Source: Diplosphaera chodatii (Eukaryota; Chlorophyta; Trebouxiophyceae; Prasiolales; Stichococcaceae). From it: a DNA stretch of 64,000 nt. The stretch covers positions 124,001 to 188,000 of the forward strand of contig JAALGY010000062.1 of NCBI GenBank assembly GCA_032358165.1, in the 5' to 3' direction. Below are positions 1 through 12,168 of the stretch, piece by piece; positions within the stretch are counted from its first letter, which is position 1, and every line of letters begins with the position of its first letter. The notes beneath the pieces are model-generated. The model ran no database searches. It saw nothing but the letters and a program-made list of their open reading frames with translations, and was not told where the DNA came from. The position numbers were made by a program, and so were the translations under genes.

Positions 1-3000
1 CATGCAGGTTGCGGGTCTGCCCAGCCTGGTGGAGGTCATGGAGCTCGTCAGCGGTCAGGTGAGCTGCATTCAGATGGGATGCATGCACGCCGCTGATGCA
101 CAGCCGCTGCTGCTGGACCATGCGCCAGCGTCCGGGGGAATGTAGCCAGCTGCTGAGGATACCCGCGACATGCACGGCATGTGTTCACGACCTGTTGCAA
201 ACCTGGCTACGTCCCCAGCCTGTTGCATAGCTCAGCAGTCTCACATATGCAAGCGTGCAAGTCTGTTGGCATCTTGCATGCAGAGCATGTTACACCACAT
301 GCACGCCTACACCTCTCTGGTTGACGTTATGTGGCAGGCAGCTTCGAGAGCCCGGCTCAGGGACTTGATAGACAGGAAGCGAGGCTGGCAACATGCAGTA
401 GACATACGAATAAAAGTGGGCGACCGGCCTCGAATGCACATGCTGGCACCGCGGCAGGTGGGCGGCCCGGACTCGTCGGCGGCCGTGGAGCTCACCGGCC
501 CTGCGGACCCGCTGCGCCTGACGGCGCGCCACGAGCTGGACCTGGTCACCCGCACCCTCAGCCTGGGCTTCGTGCTGTACAACCGGCTGCCCGGCGAGGT
601 GGCGGGCGCCTTCGTCAGGTGCTCTCTTGGTGTGATCATCCGAACCCAGTCGTACAGGGCATGCAGTGCCTCGGCACAAGCTGCGATCTGAGCGCTGGCA
701 CCAGTGATGCTGTGCGGCAGGTTGCACCGTAATCCGTGTTGGGAGTTGTGCATGTCACGAGCATCCACATTCTCTGCCGCTACGCCAGTTGGCAATGATG
801 AATGCGCAATGCCAACTGACGTAGCCAAGCAAGGTGGATGCTCGTGCTGTACAAGTCCATGCCCTTCTCACTGGTTCATAGTCACCATCTGTTCAAGCCT
901 ACAATGCAAGCACACTCTAGCCGCACCTAATGCTGGGCTTATCAGGGCCTCTGCAGTGCAAAGGTCAGCGGTCACGACCCGCATCCGCTGCAGCTCAACA
1001 TCCTGCCAGAGCTGAAGCCCGACGCCATTTCGCAACTCGGCTGCCCCCCAGGCTGGCGACGGGCGGGCCGCTGTCGCGGCCGGCGCCGGGGCCCGTGGTG
1101 TTCCGGCTGCCGCCGCTGCCGGGGCGCGGGCAGCACGCGTTCCGCGCGACCTTCCGCCTCGCGGGCTTCGGCCGCCTGGTGGTGCAGCCCTTCATCGGCG
1201 TGCCGCTGCGGGGCTTCTCGGCGTCGGAGGCCCCGCTGCTGCGCGCGCGGCCCTACACCGTCTCGCCCGTCGCCCTGCTGCAGGTGCGCACTTGTGTGGG
1301 GTTGCTGCGGCAGCAGGAAGTACAGCATGATCTTGTGCTGCACGGGGGTTAATGATGCTCATACGCAACTTGGCGCTGCTGTGCTGACCATGCTTGCGTG
1401 CGCCCTAATCCCTAAAACGCTGGCCGGCAGGGTGGCATCACCTCTCCTAGCGACACTCTGTCGCACAACTCGCCAGCGCCTCCTGCCGGCCAGCGCGCAC
1501 CCGCATGTGGCAGCACTGCAGCCAGGCGTGGTGTGACCGTCGGCCACCCTCTGTCGCCACAACAGCAGAGCGCACCCACCTCTTTAGACATGAATCAGAC
1601 ATGAACCCGGTCCCCGCGGTGCAGGCGCCCAAGGAGGCCGTCTCCGCGGCGGGCTTCTTCCAGGCGTGGCCGCCGATCCCGCACGCCGCGGACCTGACGG
1701 CGCTGGGCGCCGCGGCGGGCGTGGACGGCGGGCTGCTGGCGCTGTCGGCCCTGGAGCGCTCGCCCCTGGCGCGCGTCCTGCTGCAGGGCCTCCCCGCGCT
1801 GGGCGGCTTCCAGGCGGCCTACCTCGGTGACCGCCCGATGCGCAGCAGCACACGCGGGAATGCAGCAGCCCTGACTGCAGCAGCTGTAGCGGGCAGTCTT
1901 GCCAGCCACCAGGGCAGCTGATGCTGCTGGCGCTCGCGGGTGTTGCCCTCTTGAGGCTTCAGAGCAAAGGAGAAGTTTCACTGCGGTGAAACTGCACTCA
2001 TGCAGTGGCCCTCATGTCTCTGCCATCTGAGGCTGCATGTTTGGGTCATTAGAGTAGATTGCAAGTTGAAACCTATTTTCATACAGGCAAGTCGCTGGGG
2101 GACACGACGGTGGCGCTGGTCGTCACGGGGCAGCTGCTGCCGTTCGAGGAGGCGGCGCCGCCGCAGCCGGCGCCCGAGCCGGACGCGGCGCGCCGGCGGG
2201 CGGCGGCCGACGCCCTCCTGGGCGCCGGCTTCGGCAACGCGGCGGGCCTGGAGGTGTGGACGGCAACGTGCACATGTATATGACACGCTTTGCTGCTTCG
2301 GACGGGCTGCTGTGCGGATGCGCAGCACTGCTGACAGCGCAGCCAGCAGCAGCCCGTAACCCGCAGCACGGGCACGTGCCTGCCAGTACAGCACATGTGT
2401 GTCAACATCCCTCGTCTTCCAACGCTGTATGGACCACCCAGAAACATTGTATGTATGAACAACCCAGAAGGTGGATCAACCCAGCAGGTCGAACGCCAGC
2501 CGGATGAATCGTACGATGCAGGCCGCCCCGCAGCCGCCCAGGCGCACTGTCAGCGTGGCGGGCAGCCGCGTGGCGGTGCGGCTCACGGTGCGGTCCACCT
2601 CGGCAGAGATCGTGGCGGCGATCGAGGCCGACAAGCCCGCCTTCGTGCAGGTGCGCGCGCTCCCACCGCATCTGCTGCCGCCTCTGCTGTGCCGTCGGGC
2701 GTCAACCAGCACAATGTCACATCGCAGCTATGGCGGTCCATGCTGCGGTCTTGGTGTTTTTGTTTTGTCACTGAACACAGCCGGTCTAGAAATACAATTC
2801 ATGTGGCTCCGACGTAGCACACGCCTGCTGCAAACGGCATTGGTCCCGGGGACGTCCTGACGCCGTCCGCTCGCTGCAGGACCTGTTTGACGGCGCGCTG
2901 GTGGCGGGCAGCGTATCGGACGCGGTGGCGTCCGGCTTCCGGGGACCGCTGCGGCTGTCGCCCGCCGTGTCGGCCCTGAAGTGGGCGTACCAGGCGATGG

Positions 3001-3810
3001 GCATCAGCATGCCGCCCGGGGAGGGCGCCGCGGAAGGCGCCGACGACGGCAGCGCAGCTGAGGTGAGGTCCCGGTGGTGGCGGTGCTGCGAAATGGCTCA
3101 GCGGCCGTGTGCAGTACTTCGAGACTCAGTGCCGTTGCTGGTGCGGCTCATCGTCAGGCTGGCAGCACAGCAGCCCAGGGATTCTGCGTGTTTGACATGA
3201 TGGCATGGGTGCCCATCGTGCTGGTCGGGAAGCACAGCAGACACTCTCCCAGTTGCGACACCAACCTGCTGCCACCTATGATCCCAACCAACACCCACCT
3301 CACCAACCCAGGCCGAGGAGGGGGAGGAGGAAACCCCCGACGAGCTGGACGCGATCGCTGCGGGGGGGGCCCTGGTGCCCGCCCGCAGCGAGGCCTCGGG
3401 CGGCGGCACCGAGCTGTCGTCCTCCGCGGAAGGCTCTGTCATCGAGCGCGGGGACGGGTGCGGGGCTACCATGCAGCTTTTTCTCCCGTGGATGTGCTCA
3501 GGCCCTGCAGCGGCGTGTACTTTCTTCATTGATTGCCCATGCATTCGGGCTGCAGCTGCCCAACATTGGGTACAGGGCGCAGTGGCCGGCCACCACCGCC
3601 GGTGTCGTCATGCGTCGTGACACCCTGGTGCCATGCTGCTGCCGCAGATACGACGGCGAGTCGTCGTCAGAGTCGGGCACCAGCACAAAGGACGGGGAGG
3701 CGGAGGATGCAGAGGAGGCGCCGCCGCCGCCGCTGGCGGCGCCCGACCTGTTCGACGCGGTGGCGGAGGAGTGGCAGCGGCTGCGGCTGGCCATGCAGGA
3801 CGTGTACTGA
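1..3810 (+). CDS. TPLATE: TPLATE-like coat/adaptor subunit, C-terminal part (5' end outside window)
   Basis: Nine exons join in frame: (1)2-58, 458-618, 1052-1283, 1625-1826, 2087-2253, 2522-2650, 2880-3062, 3312-3457, 3648-3810; about 479 residues are visible and the start lies upstream. The order of conserved pieces follows the C-terminus of plant TPLATE as I remember it: a strand like ADPLRLTARHELD, then RPYTVSPVALLQ, then AAGFFQAWPPIP (compare SPVEFFRLWPSLP), then VLLQGLPALGGFQAAYLG, then SLGDTTVALVV (compare DLGDETTTMM). The protein ends in an acidic, Ser-rich tail. TPLATE is a core subunit of the TSET/TPLATE endocytic adaptor complex at the plasma membrane. A beta-adaptin relative is the main alternative, but the appendage motifs fit TPLATE better. 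Seen: frame and splice sites. Inferred: family. Confidence 0.68.
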
Positions 3811-4686
3811 CCATGCATAGCCTGCATGCAATGCTATCGGCGGAGGATGATAGCGGCAGTGGCTGGGATGTAATGCCGGATCCGGCATCCAGATGTGCAC
3901 TGACCGTGCAGGAGGAGTTGCACATGCTGTGCTTTGTGCTGTTGTGACCACAAACTTGTTGATCGCTGTCAGTCTGCTTGTCTGGAACCAATTGGTGCTC
4001 CGCCTTGTTGTGCACACGCTGGCATGAGTAATGAGATCAGCGCAAAACCTCAAACAAGCAGCTGGCCGGCACCAGAGCAACGAGCCAGCAACGGCAGGTG
4101 CTAGACGGACGTGCGCCGCTCACTCTACGCACGTCACCGACGCAGCAACTAGCGAAGCTTTTCTGTATCTTCAGCCGGCTACACGAGCTGCAGGACGTTC
4201 CAGTTGGCAACGGTTGCAGGTCGATCCGAAGGCCGAAGCAGGTGCAGACTGCTCGTAACCCGTCTGCACATGCGCGGTCATGCGCATTGGATCTCAACTG
4301 CCTACTTACTTGCATTAAAGGCGCTACAGCATCGAAGCGCGCTCGATTGCAGCCTGCATGCACACAGGCCCTACATGTGGGGCCCAAGTATCCATGCTTG
4401 CTAACCGTCCGCAGTGCTCCCTGACCTTCCCATGCATGTTTTGGCTTGGATTGCCTACAGTGACGCAGTCTGCAGCGTGCTGCGTTCAGATCCTGTCTGC
4501 TGGTCCACTGGGCCATTCGACACCTCGCTGCTTGCGTACTGCCTACAGCAGCGCATGATGCAGTTGATTCTCATGCATATGTGCTTCCTGATCCTACAGG
4601 CGCTGCACGGCTGGGGCCAAGGTCAAGGCTCGGGCGCGCAGGATTTGAGGGCTTTCCTACTGGCAGCAGCGCGGCCGGCGGCAGCC
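3811..4686. other. Intergenic region
   Basis: No exon with a supported frame was seen. It should hold the 3' UTR of the TPLATE-like gene and the promoter and 5' UTR of the small membrane protein. An open frame continues upstream of 4687 to about 4414, so an earlier start or an upstream exon cannot be excluded. Confidence 0.6.
3869..3873 (+). terminator. TGTAA polyadenylation signal candidate for the TPLATE-like gene
   Basis: TGTAA lies about 60 bases after the stop codon. Green algae commonly use TGTAA upstream of the cleavage site. Confidence 0.5.
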
Positions 4687-5569
4687 ATGGCGCTCGACAT
4701 TCTGCGGGTGGTGCAGATCATGTGGGCGCTGGGCGACGTGCTGCTGACCGGCGGCGCCTTTGCGGTGCTGGGCGTGTACGGCGGCGACGCCGACGCCAAC
4801 TGCCGCTACGGCGGCCTGTTCCTGTGGACGCTGTGCGGCATTGCGCCTGCTGTGCTGTACATCTCGGGTGTGTGAAGTGGGCACAGATTCCCTGCTGTAG
4901 ACATGTGTCGTCATTGAGGCAAGTGTTGTCCACCGTCTCTGTCCTGAAAGCAGCGTCTGCAGTTGTCTGGTTTCCATTTCAGCGCCACTTGAAGTGCGGC
5001 GTGCAAAGGCATCATCGCATGCTCTCATCATTTCAGCGCCAACTCAGGAGCCATATTCGTTCCGCAGGCTTCATCATAACGTACATGTCGCGGCAGCTGG
5101 ACGCGCGGCACCCCGCCAACTGGAAGCTGCTCACGCTGCTGGCGGCCGCCAACAACATCACCATCGGCCTGCTGTACCAGCACCAGCCCGGCAGCGTGTG
5201 CGGCTCCACCGTCGCCAAGGTGACCGCAAACCCTAAACCCAACGACGCTCCATTGACGCGCGCCCCCGCTGCTGCAGGAGGACCTGCGTCGCACTGCGCA
5301 GTGCCCTCCCCGGCGATGCTGGATTCCGTTCCTGGGGCGTCGCGCCGATGCTGAGCATGTGGCAGCACACGAGACGCTCGGGCACCGCTGCAGCCCTGAG
5401 AGGAACGTGCCACCATGTGCAGGTGCTGCTGGCGTCGTTCGGCGCGGTGCCGGTGCTGGGGGCGCTGCTGAAGCAGCTGGTCAAGGGCGGCGCCGGCGGC
5501 AAGCGCCGCTTCGGCGCCGAGGCGTACAAGCAGGAGTTCCTGCCGTCGGGGACGCACAGCGGTCGCTGA
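4687..5569 (+). CDS. Small multi-pass membrane protein, family not recognised
   Basis: Three exons, 4687-4867, 5068-5219 and 5423-5569, join in frame to about 159 residues. The ATG at 4687 sits in a good context (GCC-ATG-GCG); the frame is open further upstream, so the start is a choice. Four hydrophobic stretches can be seen: IMWALGDVLLTGGAFAVLGV, LFLWTLCGIAPAVLYISGF, LLTLLAAANNITIGLL and VLLASFGAVPVLGALL. The C-terminus is basic and then polar (GGKRRFGAEAYKQEF). A charged loop, MSRQLDARHPANWK, separates helices 2 and 3. No catalytic motif is visible and I assign no function. The second intron contains a CCCTAAA telomere-like unit right after its donor. Confidence 0.72.
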
Positions 5570-6453
5570 GAGTGCGTTCGCACGCAACCGCTCCCTCGGA
5601 TGACGGCCGACACAGGCGGAGGCTGGTGGACTGGGCGACGGTCGTCAGCAGGACGTGGCAGCAGGCCAGAAGACCTGCACCTCAGCTGCAGACGCAACTC
5701 TGTCATCATCCGTACTGTGCTGTCCGCTGCAAAGCGGGCGGCTGGGCGCAGCTCGTCTCAGCGGCATGCGATACCGTGACCTGCATGAAGCTGGACTGCT
5801 GGAGGCTGCGTGTGCTGACAGTGCCGTGGTACTGCTGAAAATAGAGTGCGAGGTGCTGACTGGCAGGTGTGTGATGTGTGACCTGCCGTTGGTGCAATCG
5901 TCCATAAGCAGTTCAGAGCATGCGAGGCACCGCCCGACGGTACACACACCGCTCGCAGAAGATGTTGCATGCGCACAAGTGCCCTCAGTGATGTAGGCCT
6001 TCGACAACGCCCAAGCACATTTACACCGTCACGTTGAGCAAATCTTAACAAAACCTGGTCATGGTTGTTGACGGCCACATGATGTTTTGACGCATACCAC
6101 ACAGGCCTACAGCGAGGTGCGACCATACATGCAACACTGATCTAAACCGCCTTTCATCGTGACACGTTCACATGGGAAACCATAAAGTCGACTGGTAGAC
6201 AGCCATCCGAAGCAAACGCTGATGAGACAACATACGATGGAGCTGACCTGAAAAGAATTGCAGTTGGGCCCGCCTGATAAGGGCGCAATGCTACATTCGA
6301 ACGCCCCTAAATAAAGAGCAGCTCGCACAGCTGCTGCATGCACTCGGCTATCTGCTGTGGAAGTTGTTGCCTCTGCTTGTTTGGGTCGTCTGCCCACATT
6401 TCGCGACATGCTGGAAGGCCAGGGGCATGCTGTGAAAGCAAGGTTTTGGTTCA
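5570..6453. other. Convergent intergenic region
   Basis: This lies between two genes whose 3' ends face each other. No supported exon was seen. A TTACA (TGTAA on the minus strand) at 6021-6025 may be the polyadenylation signal of allantoinase. Confidence 0.6.
6021..6025 (-). terminator. TGTAA polyadenylation signal candidate for allantoinase
   Basis: On the minus strand this reads TGTAA, about 430 bases after the allantoinase stop. That is rather far, so the assignment is tentative. Confidence 0.35.
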
Positions 6454-9400
6454 CTACCGCTTTTGCCGCAGGACGAGCGCGCCACAGGGCCGCTGCGGGA
6501 AGTTCTTGCCGTCCACAAACACCTGCAGTGGGAAATCAGGCCTGGAGCGAAGCGTGGGATGGTCTTCAGACCTCAGCAACGGGCGGCAGCAGCAGCCGAG
6601 GCGGCCAGCAAGGTAGTTTGGCAGCCCTTGCCGGAATAGGGCTTTACACGAACAGTACATCCATGGGCTCACCTGCTGTCCGCGTACGAAGGTTGCGAGC
6701 ACGCGCCCCTGCAGCGGCAGGTTGAGGTATGGCGTCGACTTGTGCTTGTGGTGCAGCCCGGTGGCTGTGGTGTTGGCGGTCGCCTCTGGATCGAACACCT
6801 GCACACGCGACTGGACGACGCCTCGGCAACATGGCTCCACTCGCAGTCTGCTTCATATGGAGAGGCAGGAGCGGATCCTTTCAGCCTGCGGGCGCTGCTG
6901 ATGGTGCGTATTTGCGCTGCTGTGCCGCAACACGCCCTTGCTCCCAGGTAAATGAGCATACCACGATGTCGGCGTCGTAGCCGGCCGCGAGCCGCCCCTT
7001 CCGCCTGTGCAGGTTGGCCAGCCGCGCGGGGCGCTCCGCCCACCAGGCCGCCGTCCTGTTCAGCGGGACGCCCCGCCGCTGCATCCCCGTCACCAGCGCC
7101 GGCAGGCTGTACTGCAGCCCTGCCAAGTGACAAGCAAGGGCGTCTTGCGCATGCTGCTTGAGGCTGGTGATGGTGCAGCCGGCAGGTGCACCGCCTGTAA
7201 ACCTGCGGCCGTGCACCGGAAACATCCTGCCCTCCTCGCGGCTTCAGACGACGCCAGCGGCTCAAGTGGGTTGCTGCGTGCTGCGCCCTGGGAGGCTGCA
7301 CGCCTCATCGCCCAACTGCAAAACTTTACGGCATCAGGAGAAGCTGCAAGCTCCGCGTTGCTGGCCCGGCCAGCTGATGTCTGCAGGAAAGCTACTGCCC
7401 AAGCAGCGCGTGCACCTGCGATGCCGCCCCAGGCGCTCAGAAAGTCGCCCTCGTCCAGCAGCTTCAGCGCGGGGGTGGCCGGCGAGTGGTCGCTGGCGAT
7501 CATGTCGATGGTGCCCTCCTGCGTAAGGGCTTTTGAACGCTCAGGCGCCGTCTTGACTGTGCAGCACGCACCGGCAGCCGGACTTCCCGGGCGACAGAGC
7601 AGCTTCCGCATGCTGCATGCCCGACCAGCGGCCTCAAATAGCGTCTGTGTGCAGCGCGTGCAAAATGATGAAAAGCAGCGGCGCGCTGGGTGTCGTGTCT
7701 CAAAGCATGATGCCTGATCTGGACCGCTATTACTTGATGAGAGGAATGTTTGCAAGATGCATTCCTACAACTTCAACTGTCCCCACCTGGAGCGCCTGCC
7801 ACAGGGCCTCCAGGTTCTGCCGGTCGCGCAGCGGCGGCATGCACTTGAACAGCGTGTTGCCGTCGGGCACGTCGTCGTCGGCCCAGGTGAGGTGGTGCGC
7901 GTTCACCTCCGCAGTCAGCGGCAGCCCTGCAGTTGCAGTGCAGACGCCAGAGTTGAACGCACATTCAGCGTTGCGGATGTAGCCTGTCGCCTCCACTGTC
8001 AGCACCCCCCCTGCGGCAGCTGGCACATGACGGACACCGCTGCCACTGTGGGCTGTCGCGACGTGCTTCGCCCGCAGGTGCATGCCTTTTTGTTGCGTCG
8101 GCAGCAGCGGGCGCGGTGCTTCAGCGAGGCTCACCCGACGCCTTTGCAGCCGCGATGCTGGGCAGCGCCTCGGCATTCGCCAGGTGCGCGATGTGGATGC
8201 CGAAGCCCGGGCTCCTGACGAGCCCGGGGTGCTCCCGCGCCGCCGCCCGCAGCCGCCGGATCAGCATGCCGATCGCGGCCGCCTCGAAGCGCTTGGGCCG
8301 CAGCGCCAGGAACGTCTGGTACTTCCGCGGGTCGCCCTGAGGCGCGCAGGCGCTTCAGGGTGTCACCCGCCCGTTCTGCATTGCTGGGCGTGGGGCGCCG
8401 GATCCAACGGCAACTGTGGCCCGATGGACAGAAGGACATGACCTGGCCATATTGAGAAGCACGCCTGCCCCAAACTCCCACGCGGCTGTGGCTGGTGTGC
8501 CTGCTCACGCCAGCCGGGTTCTACTGCTGTCCCCTCGTGTTCACCTGCGTCGGCGGCACGTCCTCGAGCAGCTCCGCGTGCGCCAGCAGCGGCACGCCCG
8601 CCGCCGCCAGCACCGGCAGCGCCGCCTCCACGTCGTCCTCGCCGGCGTTGGGGAAGTCGTTGATGCCTGTCGCGTGTGCACAGGCAATCAGCACCGCTAG
8701 CTTCGCACAACAGCCGCCCGACATCTGGGGCATGAGGCTGATCACGCCGCATGGTGTAGCACACCAAGGTCTGCAGGCGGAGATGTGTACCATCCCTATG
8801 AAAGCAACAAAACCAAGTTTCGAAACAGCTGTCTGCGCACAGAGCCCCGGGCACCTGACGGCGAGAGGAAGCTCTTGAAGCCCAGCGCCCCGGCGTCCAG
8901 CATCGCCCGCAGCTCCGCCGCGTCGTGCGAGTTGGCGGGCACCATGCCGCCCCAGAACCCCACGTCCACCATGACCTTGCCCTGCAGCAGGTGAAACGGC
9001 CAGGCGTCCTGCTCACCAGCAGTCGCGTGCGCAGCCGCTGGGCCAGCCAGCTGCCGCTGGACGACCTTGTTGTGATATGTGCTGCCAGTTTTCGAGCCTG
9101 TTGATGCCATACAACCTCATTCCTATCACCTAAAAAGCGGCTGCATATCACGAACCTTGACGGCGGCAATCTTGTCCTGCAGCAGCTGGGCTGTAGTGGT
9201 GGTGGGCACGCTGTTGAGCGGCATGTCGACCAGCGTGGTCACGCCGCCCGCTGCCGCCGCCCGCGTGGCTGTGCGCGCACCTGAAACAGGCAGCATGTTG
9301 CAAAGGGTTCATGATGTGTATGCAAGTGTAACACCACGTGTTGCGGGTGAGCTGCGCGAGCCACTGCCGGGCTGCTGCGTTTGCTGATGTCGCTTCACGT

Positions 9401-10801
9401 CCAGGGTGCACGGTCAGCTCCAGCAGCGCTGGTGCGCATGTGCACACTGACGGGCGGCATCTCCATGCTGCTCTGAGCACTGCCAGGGTTTGTTGAAAAT
9501 TATGTATATTTGTTATTTAAATTTAATAATTTTATTTTTCGTGAAATTTTAAAAAAGATTGAGGGTGTGGGCTGCGCACCCTCCCACTCCACGCGCCCGG
9601 GCTCATTCATGTGCACGTGGACGTCGATCAGCCCCGGCGCGACGACAGCCGAGCCATAGTCCAGCACCTGCGCATGGCAGCCAAACACATCAGGATCCCT
9701 CGGGTTGATCCCCTCCTGCCCACGCGCATGGCGGTCCCGTTTCAGTGTCTCCACCTCGGGGTTTCCCACGACCTGAGGGCTGAACCTACAGCTCCAGCGT
9801 TTGTCCCAGGGTGCTGATCGTGTGTATGCCGGAGGAACGTCTGCTGCAGGGCCTTTTCGAATCATGTACCTGCGCCTGAGAGCCCACGGCGCCCCGAGCG
9901 CGATCCGCCACAGGGTGCCCGTCACCCGCCGGCAGGCGTTCGATGCCCCGGATCTTGCTGCGCTCTACCAGCACTGCATGGCGACGCCAGAAGTGGATGC
10001 CCATTGTCGTTGTTGTATAAGTGTGACGCATATAGGATGCATAGGTTGTGTATAGAACGTATAACAAGGGTGGCGAATTCGTTGCAGGTACAATCCATCG
10101 ACGTCACATGCATGCAATTCGGTCAGTCGGGAGTCTGCTCAAACCAGGAGTCTGTGACCCTGTGCTGATGCTCCGACACATGCGGAGCAATGGGCCTTCC
10201 GTGGCAGGGCGGCCCACATGCTTGAAGCAGGCGCCGGTCTCGCCAGCTTGCAGGGACGATGAGAATGTCCTGCGACGCAACCAGGGTGTCGGGGTGATCA
10301 CCTGCGCCCGGGGCGAAGCCGTCTGGAAACGACACGCGCGTGGACGTCAGGATGAAGGAGGTGTCCTCCAGCAGCCCGCAGCGATCCAGGCCCAGTGACT
10401 CTGCAGCCGCCACAGGCCAGTTCAGCCTCGCCAGGCGCATGCACAGGGTAGGCACAGCCTGTGTGCCATGCGAGCTCATCCGACCGGCATTGCTGGTAGC
10501 CGGCTGTGCAGTGCTGACATGCTGTTGAGCCTCGTTGTGTCAGGAAGCCAGAGGAACACCCGATTCATCAGCTGCCCAGCCGACAACTGACGGTATCATA
10601 CGAAAATGACGAGATTGCCACCACGGACGGGGACATACCTAGCAGGGGTTGCGGCACAAACCGCACGTAGGCTGTGGGGTCCAAGAAGCCCCAGGTGCCG
10701 AGCCGGTGCACGAACACGGCCAGCACCACTGCGCCGAACAGCAGCGTGGACCCCTGTGGCGGCTTGCGGGCCGGCAGCACCGTGACAGTGGGCTGCGCCA
10801 T
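6454..10801 (-). CDS. ALN: Allantoinase, plant ALN type
   Basis: Allantoinase hydrolyses allantoin to allantoate in purine/ureide breakdown. Thirteen exons, in coding order 10639-10801, 10302-10400, 9870-9973, 9580-9667, 9156-9280, 8855-8981, 8545-8666, 8135-8336, 7787-7926, 7416-7518, 6962-7119, 6673-6798, 6454-6522, give 541 residues, close to plant ALN. The amidohydrolase metal sites are present: PGLIDVHVH (His139/His141), GALGFKSF (Lys229, the carboxylated lysine), LLAHAE (His265), HIAHLA (about His327) and IASDHSP (Asp400). [17 protein letters not shown] and SAWGGIAG are also family signatures. A hydrophobic segment near residues 22-45 looks like a signal anchor, as in plant ALN. In-frame ATGs exist at 10801 and 10825; I chose 10801. 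The usual ETCPHYL motif reads AEVNAHHL here. Intron 4 holds an AT-rich block. Confidence 0.93.
9490..9572. repeat. AT-rich block inside allantoinase intron 4
   Basis: About 80 bases made almost wholly of A and T, with runs such as TTATTTAAATTTAATAATT, inside a GC-rich genome. It lies just after the intron's donor on the minus strand. It looks like foreign or organellar sequence rather than local drift, but I cannot identify the source. Confidence 0.75.
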
Positions 10802-12168
10802 TATGCGCTGCCCCACGGCACGCATGTGCTGCTTCCGACCGCCACACCGGCGCCCGCAGGCCGCACCTCGGCTGCCTGCTGGTGTCAGATCGCCACGCTG
10901 GCTGCTCAGCACTGCTCCTACGCAGGGAAACAAGACGAACACGATCCATTACTAAGTGATGGAAGCGATTGGCTGGCTGCTGCCGCCATTGCCTGTTTCT
11001 TTCAGAGAGCACTGACTGCTGATCAGACATGTGAGCTAGGCTCACAAAACATTCTCGACCCCTGTCAACCCGTTCCAGCGTCCCACCGTTCGTCAGATGC
11101 AGGGCGCCACTGCAGCTTGCAGCGGGAGGCGCTGCTGGACGTAGGAAACGCAGCGATGGTGGTTGCCTACATGTGCAAACATGCTGCAAGGTCTACATTC
11201 TGTGTAGAATAGTCTACAGAAGCAGGTCGAGCATCATCGTTGCGCAAGGCGTTACGCACCTGCTTGATCACGTCCTCCAGATGGGCATTAGGTCTTGCTG
11301 CTCGGTGTAGATACCAGGGGACCACTTTTGTGTAGGAACAGTTGCGAATGCATTGTCAGGCATATGAGACTGTAATCTGATCGGGGGCTGTGCCATCCTG
11401 CCATGGCCGCTTGCGAGACCGCTCGTGTCCTTCACTCCGCCCTGCAGCGCTGCAGATTTTCCTTCGGTTTGGTACGGTAAGCTCGACGAGGGTTTAGTGC
11501 ACCGATACGATGCTTGTAAATCCACGCTGATGCTGCGTCAGTTCCACGTCTCTCACAGCGAACTCGCCGATATCAAGCACAAGTCAAAGTGACCACAGTT
11601 TGGCAGAACGGCACCTAGCGTGGGATCAGGTGCGCGATGCTAAGCACAGCCCAGGTAACCCCCAAAAGTACTGCACGAGATGTGTGCAGTTCGCCGTCCA
11701 CAGGACCAGATGCCATGACGCATACGTAACATCGTTTCTATCGGCACTGCCGATCATTTAATAAGAGCCCAAAGGCTGTTGCTGCATTGGTTTCATGACA
11801 CACCATGTGCCGCTTGTGTCATGCTGCGGCACCAAGTCTGCGCGAAGCTACCAACGCACAACGGCACTGGCACTGGTCTCAAGCGCAGCTCCACGTTTGT
11901 CAGCATGTGTTGCCATGCTGCTGTGCTAACCATGCTCTGCCTGCGTTGCAGACTCCACCTCGTCAGCGGTGGCCTTGTAATCTCGGCGGACAGCCGCAGG
12001 CCTAGGTCCTTAGAGAAAGAGACCGTCGCACAGCAGCCACCGCCTGCGCCAGCAGCTGTCTGGGTCCCTCCGGCGCACGCGAAGCCCAACGAGAGCTGCT
12101 GCTACCGGCAGCTCGCTATCGGCAGCACTCTGCGCCCACTCACCGGCGTCTGACAGCACAGGGTGGCC
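10802..12168. other. Divergent intergenic region between allantoinase and the cyclic phosphodiesterase
   Basis: Upstream of both genes. No exon with a supported frame or splice pattern was seen. It should carry both promoters and 5' UTRs. Confidence 0.6.

Noticed and set aside
7980..8020. Stretch reading [10 protein letters not shown], similar to the VTVET motif of allantoinase
   Set aside because: The exons on either side join in phase without it, and the true equivalent [10 protein letters not shown] is in the next exon; it is intronic coincidence.
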